Assembly (NCBI GenBank): GCA_964194845.1
Contig: CAXMNX010000064.1
Span: 1-13,710 of the forward strand
Source: CAXMNX01 sp964194845
GTDB lineage: Bacteria; Pseudomonadota; Alphaproteobacteria; Rhodobacterales; Rhodobacteraceae
Length of the DNA: 13,710 nucleotides
Direction of reading: 5' to 3'
Shown here: in pieces, positions 12,755-13,710 of the stretch
How positions within the stretch are numbered: position 1 is the stretch's first letter
Layout: every line of letters starts with the position of its first letter
Made by a program: the position numbers and the translations under genes
The notes under the pieces: generated by a model
Databases searched by the model: none
What the model saw: the letters and a program-made list of their open reading frames with translations, nothing else
What the model was told of the DNA's origin: nothing

Positions 12755-13710
12755 ATGGTAGGCGCAGACACCGCCTGGATCATCGTGGCCACGGCATTGG
12801 TCCTGTTTATGACGCTACCGGGGCTGGCGCTTTTTTATGGCGGGCTGGTGCGGTCAAGAAACGTCTTGAGCGTCTTCATGCACGTTTATGCCATTGCCTG
12901 CGCGATGAGCATCGCGTGGCTGGCGCTGGGGTATTCGATTGCCTTTGGCGGCGGCGGTTCGGGGCTTTGGGGCGGGTTGGACAAGATGTTCCTGATCGGG
13001 GTCACGGCAGAAAGCCTGAGCGGGACGTTGCCGGAAGTGTTGTTTTTCGCCTTTCAGATGACGTTTGCGATCATCACGCCCGCGTTAATCGTGGGGGCTT
13101 ATGTAGAGCGCACGAACTTTGCCTTTGTGTTGGTGTTTTCGACGCTTTGGATGCTGTTGGTATATTCCCCGGTAGTTCATTGGATCTGGGGCGGCGGCAT
13201 TCTTAGCGATGGCGGCATTTTTGGTGCTGTAGGTGCGAAGGACTTTGCGGGCGGTATTGTGGTTCATGAAACTGCGGGGCTGGCGGCGATCATTATCGCG
13301 GTGATGCTGGGGGCGCGGAAAGACCCCAGCAAACCGCCGCACAATCCCGGTTATGTGATGATCGGTGCGGCGATGCTTTGGGTCGGCTGGTTTGGTTTCA
13401 ATGGCGGATCACAGCTGGCAGCGGACGGCGGTGCAGCGATGGCACTGACGGTCACGCACATCTCGGCCGCCGCAGCTTCGCTGACCTGGGCGCTGTGGGA
13501 GCGGATCAAATACGGCAAGGCATCGCTGGTCGGCATGGTCACCGGCACGATCGCGGGGCTGGCGTCGATCACGCCTGCCAGCGGATTTGTCGGGCCGGTC
13601 GAGGCGCTGGTCATTGGTGGTATCGCGGGCATCTTGTGTCAGGAAGCGGTGATCGTGGTACGCAACGTGCTGAAGATCGACGATACCCTGGACGTTTTTG
13701 CGGTTCACGG
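12755..13710 (+). CDS. amtB: Ammonium transporter AmtB (3' end outside window)
   Basis: Inner-membrane Amt/Mep/Rh-family channel that takes up ammonium. 318 codons are visible before the right edge; family members have about 400 to 450 residues, so the C-terminal membrane segments and the PII-contacting tail are missing. The start ATG has GGAGG seven bases upstream. The N-terminus TAWIIVATALVLFMTLPGLA and FYGGLVRSRN are typical of the family. Functional positions by comparison with E. coli AmtB are retained: Phe gate residues in FQMTFA and GWFGFN, Trp in WIWGGG, Asp in DFAGG, and the twin pore histidines in VVHETAG and DVFAVHG. It departs from usual sequence at YVERTN (commonly ALAER) and GSQLAADGG, so it may be a divergent paralogue. 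Unlike most amtB genes it is not preceded by glnK. Confidence 0.93.
   Translation, partial: MVGADTAWIIVATALVLFMTLPGLALFYGGLVRSRNVLSVFMHVYAIACAMSIAWLALGYSIAFGGGGSGLWGGLDKMFLIGVTAESLSGTLPEVLFFAFQMTFAIITPALIVGAYVERTNFAFVLVFSTLWMLLVYSPVVHWIWGGGILSDGGIFGAVGAKDFAGGIVVHETAGLAAIIIAVMLGARKDPSKPPHNPGYVMIGAAMLWVGWFGFNGGSQLAADGGAAMALTVTHISAAAASLTWALWERIKYGKASLVGMVTGTIAGLASITPASGFVGPVEALVIGGIAGILCQEAVIVVRNVLKIDDTLDVFAVH

Noticed and set aside
1..13710. A mobile element, defence island, CRISPR array or novel multi-gene system.
   Set aside because: Every long stretch is filled by recognisable housekeeping or regulatory genes in an order typical of the Rhodobacterales; no transposase, integrase, nuclease, toxin-antitoxin pair, direct-repeat array or tRNA-linked attachment site was seen.

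Overview
The window reads as chromosomal core DNA from an alphaproteobacterium, most probably a Rhodobacterales (Roseobacter/Rhodobacter-type) species. The evidence is the gene order dusB(nifR3)-ntrB-ntrC-ntrY-ntrX-trkA-trkH, an IspD-IspF fusion followed by pgpA and a stand-alone CinA C-terminal domain, and an NtrC without the GAFTGA loop, a feature known from Rhodobacter. Base composition is moderately GC-rich and even, and I see no transposase, integrase, tRNA, rRNA or CRISPR array. This judgement comes from protein motifs and gene order only; no database search was possible.

Left part (103-10342, all on the minus strand): one long, tightly packed nitrogen-regulation and potassium-uptake cluster. 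Reading in the direction of transcription, from high to low coordinates, it holds dusB (tRNA dihydrouridine synthase), ntrB (cytoplasmic histidine kinase), ntrC (response regulator), ntrY (membrane histidine kinase), ntrX (response regulator), trkA (NAD-binding regulator of K+ uptake) and trkH (K+ channel subunit). dusB/ntrB and trkA/trkH overlap at stop/start codons, and the other gaps are about 20 to 110 bases, so the block is probably one operon or a few nested ones. A weak terminator-like hairpin follows trkH near the left edge.

Right part (10482-13710, plus strand): across a 139-base divergent spacer lies ispDF-pgpA-cinA. It covers two steps of MEP-pathway isoprenoid synthesis, phosphatidylglycerol synthesis and NMN salvage, with a 4-base overlap at each junction. 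After a 157-base spacer comes amtB, an ammonium transporter cut by the right edge. The spacer in front of amtB carries two GCC-N9-GGC dyads 28 bases apart, candidate sites for the NtrC encoded in the same window.

How the genes fit together: NtrB/NtrC and NtrY/NtrX sense and relay nitrogen (and perhaps redox) status, and AmtB is a typical output of such control. No PII gene (glnB/glnK) is in the window. I found no undescribed defence, mobile or biosynthetic system. The most informative features are that both NtrC and NtrX lack the sigma-54 contact loop, the candidate NtrC sites before amtB, a repeated AGAATG hexamer in the divergent spacer, and a perfect DnaA box at the ntrC/ntrY junction.
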